A DNA stretch of 64,000 nucleotides from Armatimonadota bacterium (GTDB lineage Bacteria; Armatimonadota; HRBIN16), in contig BPGT01000001.1 of assembly GCA_026003175.1 (NCBI GenBank), positions 1,092,839-1,156,838 on the forward strand. The letters are read 5' to 3'. The position numbers and the translations under genes were made by a program. Below the pieces are notes generated by a model, which worked only from the letters and a program-made list of their open reading frames with translations, was not told the origin of the DNA and did not search any database. This document shows, piece by piece, positions 1-7,597 of the stretch. Every line of letters begins with the position of its first letter. Position 1 is the first letter of the stretch.

Positions 1-72
1 AACCTCGCTTTCGTCAGCGTGGTAGACCGTTACGGTAACCAGAGCGACTGGGCGGCAGCGGAGGATGGTTAA
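1..72 (+). CDS. 3' end of a secreted protein (partial)
   Basis: The first 23 codons, open from the window edge, end in TAA at 70-72. The peptide (FVSVVDRYGNQSDWA near its start) looks like the last strand of a fibronectin type III-like domain, as found at the C-termini of secreted proteins and glycosidases. A strong hairpin follows after 7 bases, which supports a true gene end. Too little is present to say what the protein does. Confidence 0.5.
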   Translation, partial: NLAFVSVVDRYGNQSDWAAAEDG

Positions 73-79
73 CATATAC

Positions 80-114
80 CACACCGCCCCGCGGGGTGAC
101 GGGGCGGTGTGTTT
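80..114 (+). terminator. Rho-independent terminator, bidirectional
   Basis: A perfect 11-bp stem, CACACCGCCCC at 80-90 with GGGGCGGTGTG at 101-111, encloses a 10-base loop and is followed by TTT. It sits between the stop at 72 and the convergent anti-sigma gene ending at 137, so it can serve both directions. Confidence 0.75.
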
Positions 115-136
115 GGGTAGGGCGGACGGGATGGGG

Positions 137-1024
137 TTACCGGGCAGTTAAGACGGTAATGCCATCTTCGGCACGCGAAATCTCCAAGTTCAACTTCTCC
201 GCCAGTTTGCGCAACATCTCGTCCAGCGTCACGCCGGTGGACTCCAGATTCACGCGCGTGAGAGGGTCGGTTCCACCCACCAACACGAGAGGCACGCCGT
301 ACGCTCGCGCGATATGTGCCAGCGTCTCCTCAACACTGCGCCCTCTTAACACCAGCGCTGGCTTGCGCTGTTCCTGCGAAATCTCTGCCGGCAGCCAAGC
401 CCGTAGTGTGTTGCCGCTATCCCACACCACGCGCACGTCCAGCGTTGTACCCTGCGGTACGGCGGGTAGCACCGCAGTGGTATCCCCGGCTACACTACCG
501 CGCCATACGGTTCGCGCCCCCGCAATGACCTCCACGCTGGTTGGATGCGATGCGTTCATCTTCAGCATCCAGCGCAGCGCACCATTGTCGGTGAGGAAAG
601 GCTCGAAGCGCACCGGCAGAACACTGGTTGCCGCCGGAGTAACCGGGCTGCCACCGCTGGATATCACACTGAGTGCAATGGCGTCGGTCTGCATATTACG
701 CGACCACATTACCAGCGCAAGCACCACCAGCACTGCCGCAGCCGCGAAGGCGAAACGCGGACGCCACGCCAGTTCCCACCAGCGCGGGATAGGCGACGCA
801 GACACGCTCGCGTACACCTCCTGCATGATGCGGGCGTGCAAGGAGTCCGGCGGCTCCACACGCTTTGCCTCCGCCATCATCTGCCACAACCTCTGCACAT
901 CTTCCAGCTCGGCGCGACAGGAAGCGCATCCCGCAGCGTGCTCATCCATCTTTGCCGCCAGAGGGGACGCCATGCTCCGCTCGATATATGCTGATATGAG
1001 TTCTCGAAACTGCTCACAGTGCAT
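137..1024 (-). CDS. Membrane anti-sigma factor with zf-HC2 and STN-like domains
   Basis: This 295-aa protein probably holds the ECF sigma factor encoded just upstream (51-bp gap) at the inner membrane. The N-terminus has the anti-sigma zinc-finger pattern HxxxCxxC at His29, Cys33 and Cys36, with an early Cys3. One membrane segment follows at about residues 91-107, then a periplasmic part. The last ~75 residues (from ALVLRGRSVEETLAHIARAY) resemble the STN/secretin N0 fold, known in FecA-type receptors as the domain that signals to anti-sigma proteins. The zinc finger and operon order make the anti-sigma call firm. The STN assignment is by eye and the signal sensed is unknown. Confidence 0.8.
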   Translation of the reverse strand: MHCEQFRELISAYIERSMASPLAAKMDEHAAGCASCRAELEDVQRLWQMMAEAKRVEPPDSLHARIMQEVYASVSASPIPRWWELAWRPRFAFAAAAVLVVLALVMWSRNMQTDAIALSVISSGGSPVTPAATSVLPVRFEPFLTDNGALRWMLKMNASHPTSVEVIAGARTVWRGSVAGDTTAVLPAVPQGTTLDVRVVWDSGNTLRAWLPAEISQEQRKPALVLRGRSVEETLAHIARAYGVPLVLVGGTDPLTRVNLESTGVTLDEMLRKLAEKLNLEISRAEDGITVLTAR

Positions 1025-1075
1025 CGTAACTACACCACGCTTTCGCCCAAAGGCTATTCGTTGGGTTTGACGACA

Positions 1076-1663
1076 TTATCTTCCAAAAAGTTCCCGCGAA
1101 GGTTCCAGAATCTCGCGCAGAGCCAAACGAGCGCGGTTGAGGCGACTCTTTACCGTGCCCACCGGCAGTTTCAGCATCTGCGCGATTTCCTCGTAAGAGA
1201 GGTTCTCAAAGTGGTACAGCACGATAAGGATGCGACGTTCGGGGGAGAGCTGCGCGATGGCGCGCTGTAGCACCTCTTCGCGTTCCTCTTGTTCCAGCAG
1301 CTCCTGAGGGCCGGGGCTGGTGTCCTCTATCTGGCGTGTGAAGGTGTCGCCATCCAGCTCGAGCTGCTCCTCCAGCGAGATGTGCTGACGTCCCTTAGAG
1401 CGCTTGCGCATATCCAGAAAGGTGTTCACCACCACCCGATGCAGCCAGGTGCCGAAGTTGGCGTCTCCGCGAAAGGTATGTAGCCCCTGAAAGGCGCGTA
1501 CAAAGGCTTCCACCACCACATCGCTGGCGTCATCGTAGTTGCCAGAGAGGCGATAAGCCAAATTGTACACCTGCCTTTCATAGCGGCGCACGAGCTCGTC
1601 AAAGGCTTCGCGGTCGCCATTACGGCATCGCTCGATCAGCTGGCGGTCATCGGAAGGCGTCAT
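1076..1663 (-). CDS. ECF RNA polymerase sigma factor (RpoE-like)
   Basis: A 195-aa sigma-70 protein with region 2 (residues ~5-80, including FGTWLHRVVVNTFLD) and region 4 (~130-185, including LSYEEIAQMLKLPVGTVKSR, a helix-turn-helix). It would direct core polymerase to a small regulon and is normally silenced by the anti-sigma factor encoded next. The start is the ATG at 1661-1663, with AGAGGTG a few bases upstream. An earlier in-frame start would run into the upstream gene, whose stop is at 1674. It is probably cotranscribed with the anti-sigma gene and the DUF4446 gene. Confidence 0.9.
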   Translation of the reverse strand: MTPSDDRQLIERCRNGDREAFDELVRRYERQVYNLAYRLSGNYDDASDVVVEAFVRAFQGLHTFRGDANFGTWLHRVVVNTFLDMRKRSKGRQHISLEEQLELDGDTFTRQIEDTSPGPQELLEQEEREEVLQRAIAQLSPERRILIVLYHFENLSYEEIAQMLKLPVGTVKSRLNRARLALREILEPSRELFGR

Positions 1664-1673
1664 TGTGCACCTC

Positions 1674-2183
1674 TTATGCGGAAGAGAGCGCGTTTCGCAA
1701 CGCCTGCAATTCCTCCTCGCTGAGCGGGTGGGAGGGTTGTCCCTGCCGAATCGCTTTTGCGTACACGCGCACATCCGAGCGACTGTACACGCTCGTTAAT
1801 ATCATACCGTTCTGGCGGGCATCCAGCATCGCCAGCGAGAAGCTCTGCTGTCCCCCAACGTCTTCAAACGCATCGTAGCGCACCAGTCCTACGTGCTGTA
1901 CACACAGAGGTACCTGTGCCTCCAGTGCAGACACCCGCTGCTCGATCTGCCTCTGGCGGGTATCCACCTCCTCCACGCGAGCCAGATGGTCCATTAACAC
2001 CCCTTCCAGACTCGCTCCTGTTGCGCCGGCGGTAAGCCGCCGTAGACGTTTACTCAAAGAGCGTGTCTGCACCAGCAAAATCATCAGTACCAGCACCCAC
2101 ACCAGGTGCAAAACGAGGCTCACTCCAAGCCACGTCTCACTGTTGCGCGCGATATTCTCCAGCATTCCCTGCCACAGGGACAT
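1674..2183 (-). CDS. DUF4446 family membrane protein
   Basis: A 169-aa protein with one N-terminal membrane helix (about residues 18-38), a coiled-coil-like middle rich in E, R and Q (~50-90), and the typical DUF4446 C-terminal block (HVGLVRYDAFEDVGGQQSFS, then a stretch ending SHPLSEEE). Function of the family is unknown; it is common in Firmicutes and relatives. The ATG at 2181-2183 is chosen because GAGGAGG lies 9 bases upstream; the longer reading has no such site. It is the first gene of a minus-strand unit with the ECF sigma and anti-sigma genes. Confidence 0.75.
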   Translation of the reverse strand: MSLWQGMLENIARNSETWLGVSLVLHLVWVLVLMILLVQTRSLSKRLRRLTAGATGASLEGVLMDHLARVEEVDTRQRQIEQRVSALEAQVPLCVQHVGLVRYDAFEDVGGQQSFSLAMLDARQNGMILTSVYSRSDVRVYAKAIRQGQPSHPLSEEELQALRNALSSA

Positions 2184-2199
2184 GCAACCCAACCTCCTC

Positions 2200-2228
2200 T
2201 TGAATGCGCTGTCCTCAAAGAGTATACT
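2200..2228 (+). promoter_or_regulatory. Sigma-70-type promoter for lepB
   Basis: TTGAAT at 2200-2205 and TATACT at 2223-2228 are separated by 17 bases, close to the housekeeping consensus. The lepB ATG lies at 2264. Confidence 0.6.
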
Positions 2229-2250
2229 CAAGACGGAACCAATATCACAA
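2221..2250 (-). promoter_or_regulatory. Divergent promoter for the DUF4446/ECF sigma unit
   Basis: On the minus strand TTGTGA (2250-2245) and TATACT (2226-2221) are 18 bases apart. The -10 overlaps the one used in the other direction because AGTATACT at 2221-2228 is a palindrome. Confidence 0.5.
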
Positions 2251-2263
2251 AGGGGGCTCCGTC

Positions 2264-2683
2264 ATGCAGCCTGCTCCAACCGAACAACCTGAACAGGCGG
2301 CGAAACAACGACGCTGGTTGAGGCAAGCCGTAGCTTTATTTGTCTTTTTGATTGTCGCCTTCCTCTATCACAGCTTCTTCACCCTGTCGGTGGTGAAGGG
2401 CAAGTCGATGGAGCCAACTTTCCATGATGGACAGGTAGTTCTGGTGGGCAAGGGCGGTCTGCTTTTCGGTCCGCTGAAGCGTGGTGACGTGGTGGTATTT
2501 ACGCGCAATGGGCAACTGCTGGTGAAGCGCGTGGTGGCTCTGCCCTACGAAACCGCGCCCGATGGCACACGCGTGCCTGCTAACCATATCTACGTGGTTG
2601 GCGATAACCTGGAGGTGTCCGAGGACAGTCGTACATTTGGTCCCATCCCGTTGAGCAGTATCATCGGGAAGGTGCTGTATTGA
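2264..2683 (+). CDS. lepB: Signal peptidase I
   Basis: A 139-aa S26 serine peptidase that removes signal peptides from exported proteins at the outer face of the inner membrane. It has an N-terminal anchor (~residues 21-38), box B with the nucleophile (VVKGKSMEPTF, Ser48), box D with the general base (LLVKRVVALP, Lys88) and box E (VVGDNLEVSEDSRTFG). The length is short but complete for the Gram-positive-like type. The start is the ATG at 2264 behind AAGGGGG; the longer reading would start upstream of the promoter -10. It sits 18 bp before an Omp85 gene, consistent with an envelope biogenesis unit. Confidence 0.92.
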   Translation: MQPAPTEQPEQAAKQRRWLRQAVALFVFLIVAFLYHSFFTLSVVKGKSMEPTFHDGQVVLVGKGGLLFGPLKRGDVVVFTRNGQLLVKRVVALPYETAPDGTRVPANHIYVVGDNLEVSEDSRTFGPIPLSSIIGKVLY

Positions 2684-2701
2684 GAGGGAGGTTTCGCTCA
2701 C

Positions 2702-4198
2702 ATGCTCCGCTACTGGATAGTTATCATCGGTATTTTCGTTCTCGTCGCCGTGGTGGTAGCTCAACCGCAGACGGTGACCGCTATTCGCTTTCACGGTTCA
2801 CAAGCCGACGGTTCCACTGTGCTACCGGCAGAGGAGCTATTGTCGGTAATGCAGACGCGGGTCGGTAGCCCCTTTGACGAGGAGCAGCTGCGCCGGGACG
2901 CCGAAGCCATCCAACTTCGGTACGAGCAGAAGGGCTATCCGCTGGCGCGAGTGGTAGGGTTTGACCGTCAGCCGGATGGCACGCTTGTAGTGCGTATCGC
3001 GGAGGGGCGCATCAGCGGCGTGCGCGTCACGGGTAACCGACGTACCCGCAGCAGCACGATACTGCGCAACCTGCAACTGCGCCCGGGTGAAATATACTCC
3101 TTACCCAAACTGCAGCGCGAACGCGACCGGTTGGGCAGGCTGCCTTACCTGAAAGACGTGCAGGTCGCCCCCGAACCTGCCGATGAGCTGGGACAGGTGC
3201 TGGTCAACATCATTGTGGACGAGCTGAATACCACGCAATTTGCAGCAGCAATAGGCTACACCTCGCGACGAGGTCTGCTGGGTTATCTTGAGCTTTCCGA
3301 TGCCAACCTGTTCGGAGGGGGACAGAGTCTGCAGCTACAGTGGCAGCGCGGTACCTTTTTCTACAACGGCGGTCCCGACGAAGGCGAACAGCGGCAAGCA
3401 TACCTGCTGCGCTATGTAGAACCCGGCTTGACCGACTGGGGCTTGATGGTGGGCGTCACCGCGTACAACCTGCAAACGGTGTTTCGCCCCAGCTTCTCGC
3501 AGACCGACGTCACCCTGCGTACCTTCGAGAAAAGACGAGGTTATACATTGCTTGTGGGCAAGCAATGGAGCGACCGTCTGCAGGTGCTTGCTACCTTCCG
3601 CAACGATGAGGTGGACTACGACGACGCCCCGCCTTACCTGCTCTCTTTCGGGCAAAAGGTGCTGAATCGCGGGCGGGTAGTTGCGCCCGGCGTACAGATA
3701 CAGTACGATTCGCGCGACAACCGGATGAACCCCCGGCGAGGCATCTTCGTCTCCGGCGGGTGGGAATCGGCTCAGCGTTCGTGGGGCGGAGACTTTGCCT
3801 TTGACCGCGCCACGCTGGACGTACGTGGCTACTGGCATGCGCTGAAAGAGGGCGCGCTTGCTCTGCGGGCGGTGACCGGCTTTGCCACGAAGGATTTACC
3901 CCTGTCCGAAAGCTTCTGGTTGGGCGGGTTCGACCTGCGCGGCTACGAATTCGACGAGTTCCGCGGCGACCGGATGGTGCTGTTCAGTGGCGAACTGCGT
4001 GTCCCCGTGCTGGAGGGCATTCAAGGAGTCTTCTTCCTCGATGCAGGTGACGCCTGGAGAAAGGGCGATAGTATCCGCCTGAACGCCGGCGCAGGTGTGG
4101 GGGTGCGCTTTTTCAGTCCCTTCGGCGCGATTCGACTGGACATCGCAGCGGGCAGAAGCAAGGTGTTTACCTACGTCACACTGGGGCAGAGTTTTTAA
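2702..4198 (+). CDS. Omp85/BamA-TamA family outer membrane protein
   Basis: A 498-aa protein with a signal sequence (~residues 1-20), one or two POTRA-like repeats (~22-170, for example VRVTGNRRTRSSTILRNL) and a C-terminal barrel of the surface-antigen D15 type (~180-498) that ends in the aromatic-rich strand VFTYVTLGQSF. Proteins of this family insert or export outer membrane proteins. It is shorter than BamA (usually five POTRA domains), so it could be an accessory assembly or TamA/ShlB-like member instead. GAGGGAGG sits before the ATG. Its presence is direct evidence for a second membrane. Confidence 0.85.
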   Translation: MLRYWIVIIGIFVLVAVVVAQPQTVTAIRFHGSQADGSTVLPAEELLSVMQTRVGSPFDEEQLRRDAEAIQLRYEQKGYPLARVVGFDRQPDGTLVVRIAEGRISGVRVTGNRRTRSSTILRNLQLRPGEIYSLPKLQRERDRLGRLPYLKDVQVAPEPADELGQVLVNIIVDELNTTQFAAAIGYTSRRGLLGYLELSDANLFGGGQSLQLQWQRGTFFYNGGPDEGEQRQAYLLRYVEPGLTDWGLMVGVTAYNLQTVFRPSFSQTDVTLRTFEKRRGYTLLVGKQWSDRLQVLATFRNDEVDYDDAPPYLLSFGQKVLNRGRVVAPGVQIQYDSRDNRMNPRRGIFVSGGWESAQRSWGGDFAFDRATLDVRGYWHALKEGALALRAVTGFATKDLPLSESFWLGGFDLRGYEFDEFRGDRMVLFSGELRVPVLEGIQGVFFLDAGDAWRKGDSIRLNAGAGVGVRFFSPFGAIRLDIAAGRSKVFTYVTLGQSF

Positions 4199-4283
4199 GC
4201 GAATACCTGCTGGTGGTGACATATCCCCCTTTAGTACGAACGGATAAGCCAACCTGCTCCTTCCCCTGGCGCCAGACGAACAT

Positions 4284-4315
4284 CTCCCTCCTTCTCCTTC
4301 GTGGAGAAGGAGGGA
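4284..4315. terminator. Hairpin terminator between convergent genes
   Basis: A perfect 12-bp stem (CCCTCCTTCTCC at 4286-4297, GGAGAAGGAGGG at 4303-4314) with a TTCGT loop separates the Omp85 gene from the convergent oxidoreductase. It belongs to the pyrimidine/purine hairpin family also found at 25.6 kb, 37.1 kb and 51.1 kb. Confidence 0.5.
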
Positions 4316-4335
4316 AGAGGATAAGAGGAACCGGG

Positions 4336-5337
4336 TTATTCCGGCAAAGGTAGTCGCACCGGCTCGCCGCGCTTTGCGGACTCGTACGCCGCAAACGCCA
4401 CCTCCGCCGCCGCCAGACCATCCTCGCCGGTAATCGGCACAGGTTTGCCCGTCGCCACGCTCTCCACAAACGCGCTGACCAGACCGTAGTCGATACTGGA
4501 ACCCCAGTGCTCTAGCGTGATGCGCATGTTGCGGTCATCGTACAGCGTAGAGTTCTGGGCGAACATGTCCATATATACCAGCCCCTTCGTACCCACCACC
4601 TGCAGGGTGACGTCGCCCCAGGTGGGGAACACCTTCGGACGTGACCACGAGGAGTCCAGTGTGGCGAACACGTCGTTGGCGAAGGTAAGCGTGAGCATAC
4701 CCGTGTCGTCGAAGTCGCCATGGCAGAAGCCGTTGCCGATTTCGGCGTACACCTCCACCACCTCGCTCTTCAGCAAGTCACGGCAGAGGTCGGTCACGTG
4801 CACCGTGTGGTCAATGACCGCGCCGCCACCGGAGAGCTCGGGTACGATGAACCATCCACCCGGATTGCGCCCGCGGTTGGTGCCGCGAATGGCGAGCACC
4901 TCGCCCAGCTCGCCGGACTCCACCATCTGCTTCAGGCGGATGTATGAGGGGCTGAAGCGGCAGGGGAAAGCGGTCATCAACTGCACGCCGTTTGTCTTGC
5001 AGACCTCAATCATCGCTTTACCGTCGGCTTTATTGGTGGCGAGGGGTTTCTCACACAGCACGTGTTTGCCCGCCTTCGCCGCCATTTCGGTGAGCGGACG
5101 GTGCTTGATGTTCTCCGGGCAGACGATGACCGCGTCGATGCCCGCGTTCAGCAATGCCTCCCAGCTGTCGTAGAAGCGTGTGCCGTACTGCTGCGCCACT
5201 TGCTGACCGCGTTGTGGGTCATCGTCTGCTATGCCTACCAGCTGCGCCTTGCCTTCCACCTCCAGCTGCTTCACGCAATGCGCGTAGGAGTAGGCGTGCA
5301 TGTGCGCGAAACTCATCATGCCGATTCGTACCGCCAT
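4336..5337 (-). CDS. Gfo/Idh/MocA family oxidoreductase
   Basis: A 333-aa NAD(P)-dependent sugar or inositol dehydrogenase. It has an N-terminal Rossmann fold (from MAVRIGMMSFAHMHAYSYAH; the usual GxGxxG is replaced), the HVLCEKPLATN motif whose Lys is catalytic in the family (~residue 97), and a C-terminal alpha/beta domain. The ATG at 5335-5337 follows GGAGGAGGTG; a GTG nine bases earlier is less well placed. The start lies one base after the stop of the preceding dehydrogenase gene, so the two are translationally coupled. The substrate cannot be told. The unusual nucleotide-binding loop (GMMSFAH) is typical of one environmental subfamily. Confidence 0.88.
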   Translation of the reverse strand: MAVRIGMMSFAHMHAYSYAHCVKQLEVEGKAQLVGIADDDPQRGQQVAQQYGTRFYDSWEALLNAGIDAVIVCPENIKHRPLTEMAAKAGKHVLCEKPLATNKADGKAMIEVCKTNGVQLMTAFPCRFSPSYIRLKQMVESGELGEVLAIRGTNRGRNPGGWFIVPELSGGGAVIDHTVHVTDLCRDLLKSEVVEVYAEIGNGFCHGDFDDTGMLTLTFANDVFATLDSSWSRPKVFPTWGDVTLQVVGTKGLVYMDMFAQNSTLYDDRNMRITLEHWGSSIDYGLVSAFVESVATGKPVPITGEDGLAAAEVAFAAYESAKRGEPVRLPLPE

Positions 5338-5338
5338 C

Positions 5339-6331
5339 TCAAGCACCTCCTCCCAGCCGAATCACCTTGCCTGTGCGTGCGCTCTCTATCGCGGCGAGTG
5401 CAATCTCCACCGCCTTCATGCCGTCCTCGGCGGTAATAGACGGTTGCTGCCCCGCCTGTACGCTATCCACGAAGTGCTTTATCTCCAGCATGTAAGGGTC
5501 TTCCGCCAAAGGACTTTCGGGCACCGCCACACCGCCGCCTCCGCCTCCAGCGTCCTGCTTCGCCACCGTCAATGGCATCGCAAAGCGGCTGTCGAAGGCA
5601 ATCATGCCCGCATCGCCCGCGATTTCAAAGTCCACCTTGAAGCCACCGGGGTCTGCCCAGTTCGCTTCTACATGTGCGATGGCGCCGCTCTTGAGGCGTA
5701 GGGTAATCAGCGCGTAGTCGATGTGGTCTAGTTTCTTGAAGGTGAGCGACTTGGCGAATACGCGCTCTACCTCGCCGAACGTCCAGCGCAGCCAGTCGAA
5801 ATCGTGAATGACCATGTCCAGGATGGGACCGCCGCTCTGTTCAAAGTCGGCGTACCAATCATTGGCAGCACGGGGATAGGGTCCGCCGCGTCGCGTGCGG
5901 ATTGCTGCCGGTTTGCCTATCGCGCCCGCCAGTACCAGGTCGCGTGCCTGTTTGAACTCGGGGAAGAAGCGCAACACTTGCGCAGGCATCAACGTCACAC
6001 CCGCTTTATCCGCGGCTTCGATCATCTGCTCGCACTGTTGCAACGTGCGCCCCAGTGGTTTCTCACACAGGATGTGCTTGCCCGCACTCGCAGCCCCAAG
6101 CACCAGCTCCAGATGGGTGGGGGTGGGGGTGCAGATGTCCACCATATCCACCTGTTCCAGCATGGCTTCGTAGTTATCGAACGCCTGCACGCCGAATTGC
6201 GACGCCACACGCCGGGCAGCATCCGAAATGGCGTCGGTGAAGCCAACCAGTTGGGTGTTGGGCAGTTTCATGTAGGCAGAAGCATGGGTGCGTCCCATCG
6301 TGCCCACACCCACGATACCCACTCGCAGCAT
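5339..6331 (-). CDS. Gfo/Idh/MocA family oxidoreductase
   Basis: A 330-aa NAD(P)-dependent dehydrogenase with a standard nucleotide loop (VGIVGVGTMGRTHASAY), the catalytic-Lys motif HILCEKPLGR (~residue 95) and a full C-terminal domain ending in a Gly-rich tail. A run of five glycines (DAGGGGGGVAVPES, ~residue 258) is a low-complexity loop. AGGAGG and GAGGTG lie just upstream of the ATG. It is the middle gene of a three-gene sugar or polyol catabolic unit with a second dehydrogenase and an epimerase. Interconversion of keto and hydroxy sugars is likely; the substrate is unknown. Confidence 0.9.
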   Translation of the reverse strand: MLRVGIVGVGTMGRTHASAYMKLPNTQLVGFTDAISDAARRVASQFGVQAFDNYEAMLEQVDMVDICTPTPTHLELVLGAASAGKHILCEKPLGRTLQQCEQMIEAADKAGVTLMPAQVLRFFPEFKQARDLVLAGAIGKPAAIRTRRGGPYPRAANDWYADFEQSGGPILDMVIHDFDWLRWTFGEVERVFAKSLTFKKLDHIDYALITLRLKSGAIAHVEANWADPGGFKVDFEIAGDAGMIAFDSRFAMPLTVAKQDAGGGGGGVAVPESPLAEDPYMLEIKHFVDSVQAGQQPSITAEDGMKAVEIALAAIESARTGKVIRLGGGA

Positions 6332-6352
6332 CTCCTCACCTCCTCGTCAACG

Positions 6353-7165
6353 TTACTGGAAAACAGCCTTCAGGCTCTCCGCGATATGTTTCAAGCCCAG
6401 CTGGGGGTAGTTGGGATACCCTTCCACCTCGGCGGTGATGTAGCTGTCGTAGCCCACCTGCCTCAGCGCATCGTTGACCTTCGCCCAGGGCACGTTGCCC
6501 TGCAGGGGATTGCAGAAGCCCGTGATGTTGCCAATGTGTGTCTTGAAGTCCTTCACGTGCACGCGATAGATGCGCTTGCCAAGAATGCGTATCCACTGTT
6601 CGGGATAGCCCATCACCAGCACGTTGCCCGCGTCGAAGTATACGCCTGCGTACGGGCTGCCCAATTCGTCCACGAACTGCCGCATCTCCAGCGGGCTGAG
6701 CAGGAACTTGTTCCATACGTTCTCCACGCCGATGCGCACACCCAGTCGTTCTGCATCGGGGAGCAGTTCGCGCAACGCCTTGTGAGCGCGTTCGTAAGCT
6801 TCATCGTAGGCGGTTTCTTCGTTCACCACGCCGGGCACAACCAGAATAGTGTCCACACCCAACCAGCTGGCAATCTGCAGCTGCTTGCGGATAGCAGCCA
6901 TGCCTTTCTCGCGCACCGCAGGGTCGGGGCTGGTCAACGGATACCGCCAGCCCAAGCCGGTGGAAAGGCTGGATAACTCCACGCCGATGCGCTGAGCCAT
7001 CTCCGCAATCTGGCGCACCTCGGACTCCCTTGCCTCGAAGCCCAGCACGCCGTCTTCCGCCATATTGAACTCAATACTGTCGAACCCAGCTTCCTTCGCC
7101 GCTTTGAGGCACTGCTCGAATGACCAGTCGCCCGGCATCGTCCAGCGGTTGACACCGATTTTCAT
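6353..7165 (-). CDS. Sugar phosphate isomerase/epimerase (AP endonuclease 2 / xylose isomerase-like TIM barrel)
   Basis: A 270-aa TIM-barrel protein. Candidate metal ligands are in FDSIEFNM (Glu near residue 33), RIGVENVWNKF (Glu ~148), VYFDAGN (Asp ~182) and VHVKDFK (His ~208), with a final TAEVEGY (Glu ~245). Members include inosose dehydratase, inosose isomerase, hydroxypyruvate isomerase and 3-keto-sugar epimerases. First gene of the minus-strand unit with the two Gfo/Idh/MocA genes, a pairing typical of inositol or rare-sugar degradation. AAGGAGG lies upstream of the ATG. Confidence 0.85.
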   Translation of the reverse strand: MKIGVNRWTMPGDWSFEQCLKAAKEAGFDSIEFNMAEDGVLGFEARESEVRQIAEMAQRIGVELSSLSTGLGWRYPLTSPDPAVREKGMAAIRKQLQIASWLGVDTILVVPGVVNEETAYDEAYERAHKALRELLPDAERLGVRIGVENVWNKFLLSPLEMRQFVDELGSPYAGVYFDAGNVLVMGYPEQWIRILGKRIYRVHVKDFKTHIGNITGFCNPLQGNVPWAKVNDALRQVGYDSYITAEVEGYPNYPQLGLKHIAESLKAVFQ

Positions 7166-7597
7166 CGGGAGGTTGCCTCCTTCGGTAGAAATGTCAGGAA
7201 TCTATTCGCCACCAGGTGCAGGTTTCCTTTAGGGCATCTCGCCAACCTTGCGGAACTTTGGTAATAGATTCCGGCAAGATGTGATACGAGGCAAATTGCT
7301 GGCTTGCAGATGAATATACCGAAGGCGTTAATTTCGGTACAGCAACGCGCGCAAAATATCCCTGCAGGAGGGGGCATTATCACAGGTTGGGAGCACCGGG
7401 AAGACGTTTGGGCATCATCTTGGATGAGTGGAGAGCAGGCAAGCGGATTTCATCGTTAGCGGAGACATCCGTCTGCTGGCTCTCGGAACTTGTAAGCGGG
7501 CGAGGCTTCATTGACAGGATAAAAGACGGTTAGCTTGCCAGACTTTTGAAATGGTTCGATGCCGATTTTTCATGAAAAAAGTGTCCCTGTGGCGGAA
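7166..7597. other. Intergenic stretch, no gene recognised
   Basis: This stretch of 432 bases upstream of the sugar unit and downstream of rsmI has no reading frame with coding character on either strand. It presumably contains the promoter of the epimerase operon and the end of the rsmI transcript. No clear terminator or promoter pair was found by eye. Confidence 0.4.

Noticed and set aside
96-1070. Long plus-strand frame opposite the anti-sigma gene
   Set aside because: It mirrors the coding pattern of the real minus-strand gene (zinc finger, helix, operon with sigma) and has no recognisable domain.
5804-6976. A 390-codon plus-strand frame across two sugar genes
   Set aside because: Shadow of the Gfo/Idh and epimerase genes; no start signal and no domain.
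7162-7383. A 73-codon minus-strand frame upstream of the epimerase gene
   Set aside because: No family resemblance, no ribosome binding site and no codon bias; it lies in a gap that probably holds promoter sequence.
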